Assembly (NCBI GenBank): GCA_023427925.1 | Contig: JAEYZS010000016.1 | Coordinates: forward strand, 1 to 7,140 | Source of the DNA: Pseudomonadota bacterium | GTDB lineage: Bacteria > Bdellovibrionota > Bdellovibrionia > Bdellovibrionales > JAEYZS01 | Reading direction: 5' to 3' | Length of the DNA: 7,140 bases | In this document: positions 6,690 to 7,140 of the stretch, piece by piece | How the letters are laid out: each line of letters begins with the position of its first letter | Numbering within the stretch: the stretch's first letter is position 1 | Notes under the pieces: model-generated | What the model was told of the DNA's origin: nothing | What the model saw: only the letters and a program-made list of their open reading frames with translations | Database searches by the model: none | Translations under genes and position numbers: made by a program

Positions 6690-6740
6690 AATTGATTCCA
6701 CCTAGGAAGATATGAAATATCCCCACATTCTACTTTAGTC

Positions 6741-6769
6741 TTCCGACCGCGTAATAATTCATGTATATC
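6741..6769 (+). promoter_or_regulatory. Possible weak promoter of the 3'-edge gene
   Basis: TTCCGA (6741-6746) and TATATC (6764-6769) are 17 nt apart, and the -10 ends 6 nt before the ATG at 6776. This matches the geometry proposed for the gene starting at 5805. An alternative -10, AATAAT at 6753-6758 (5/6 match), lacks a good -35. The 86-bp gap after the DUF1275 gene shows no clear terminator. Confidence 0.2.
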
Positions 6770-6775
6770 TAAGAG

Positions 6776-7140
6776 ATGTCCAAAAAACCTTCAACAAGAG
6801 ATCAAGCCATTTCCGCCATTAAAGAGCATGGTATCCTTTTGGTTTTTCCTATCAAAGACAAAGACACCTATAATTCTATTTGGAAAGTTCTCTATCCACG
6901 AAGCAAAATGAAGTGGGAGTGGAATGAGGATAGCGATGATAGAGTTGGAAAGCTTTGGCATTTGCGTGAGGAGCTTTCAAGATCCAAGGAAGTTGTCTAC
7001 AGCAAATGGCTCACGGGCCGCGCGACCTTCTTTTCCCTAGATCTTTTTAAGGCTCTTTATCGACTTTCCAGGCAGTGGGAACCTTCCCATTGGACTCGTG
7101 AATCCGGTGAAATTCTAGAAGCTTTAAGGATGGACTCCCC
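6776..7140 (+). CDS. Unrecognised soluble protein, N-terminal 121 residues (3' end outside window)
   Basis: The frame opens with ATG at 6776 (MSKKPSTRDQAISAIKEHGI) and runs without a stop to the window edge. There is no signal peptide or membrane segment, so it is probably cytoplasmic. Composition is charged and Trp-rich (nine Trp codons' worth of W-K, W-E-W, W-H and similar sites spread through the part seen). Noticeable blocks are LLVFPIKDKDTYNSIWKVLYP (about 21-41), WHLREELSRSKEVVYSKWLTGRATFFS (about 62-88) and LFKALYRL (90-97). The 'SKW..GRATFFS' block looks like a conserved core, perhaps of a helical or winged-helix DNA-related protein, but I cannot name the family. The nearest Shine-Dalgarno-like bases, AAGAG, touch the ATG. 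Its codon choice resembles its neighbours, which with the long open frame supports a real gene. Confidence 0.75.
   Translation, partial: MSKKPSTRDQAISAIKEHGILLVFPIKDKDTYNSIWKVLYPRSKMKWEWNEDSDDRVGKLWHLREELSRSKEVVYSKWLTGRATFFSLDLFKALYRLSRQWEPSHWTRESGEILEALRMDS

Noticed and set aside
6690..6775. Terminator after the DUF1275 gene (TTCC-ACCTA-GGAA at 6696-6708)
   Set aside because: The stem is only 4 bp and no T-run follows, so it is not supported as a terminator.
1..7140. A novel defence, mobile or biosynthetic system
   Set aside because: I saw no integrase, transposase, nuclease, repeat array, toxin-antitoxin pair or biosynthetic enzyme set; the genes read as ordinary core and envelope functions.

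Overview
The window looks like an ordinary chromosomal stretch from a Gram-negative bacterium of moderate-to-low GC. The likeliest source is the Bdellovibrionota (Bdellovibrio-like) or a neighbouring former-deltaproteobacterial group. This is an inference: a succinate dehydrogenase iron-sulfur subunit of the Bacteroidetes/actinobacterial style, a lipobox lipoprotein rich in Tyr and Cys, and a membrane carrier fused to HEAT repeats all fit that group. No rRNA or other decisive marker is present.

Layout. (1) 1-2444, + strand: the 3' end of sdhA, complete sdhB, and an RlmI-type 23S rRNA methyltransferase gene 3 nt behind sdhB. The tight spacing suggests one transcript. (2) 2445-2553: a short intergenic region with a perfect 7-bp inverted repeat followed by T4, which runs directly into a consensus TTGACA -35 box and then a strong Shine-Dalgarno. 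(3) 2554-3602, + strand: a small lipoprotein and a MAPEG-family membrane protein overlapping by one base (TAATG), so probably co-translated. (4) 3607-5805, - strand: a 732-residue protein with a roughly 12-helix transporter-like N-terminal half and a HEAT-repeat C-terminal half, convergent with the MAPEG gene with only 4 nt between the stop codons. (5) 5806-5906: a divergent intergenic region with a perfect 15-bp palindrome between two candidate promoters. (6) 5907-6689, + strand: a YoaK/DUF1275 membrane protein. (7) 6776 to the window edge, + strand: the start of an unrecognised soluble protein.

Functionally, SdhA and SdhB form the peripheral catalytic arm of respiratory complex II (succinate to fumarate, electrons passed to quinone); the membrane cytochrome b subunit probably lies upstream of the window. 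The methyltransferase acts on ribosomes and seems linked to sdhAB only by transcription. The remaining genes are mainly envelope proteins of unproven function. No gene is visibly broken, and there is no RNA gene, mobile element, CRISPR array or stretch over 300 bases without a gene. I found no convincing new multi-gene system. The points most worth a second look are the divergent-promoter palindrome, the transporter-HEAT fusion, the hairpin touching the lipoprotein promoter, and three consecutive genes that lack a usable Shine-Dalgarno and may be leaderless.
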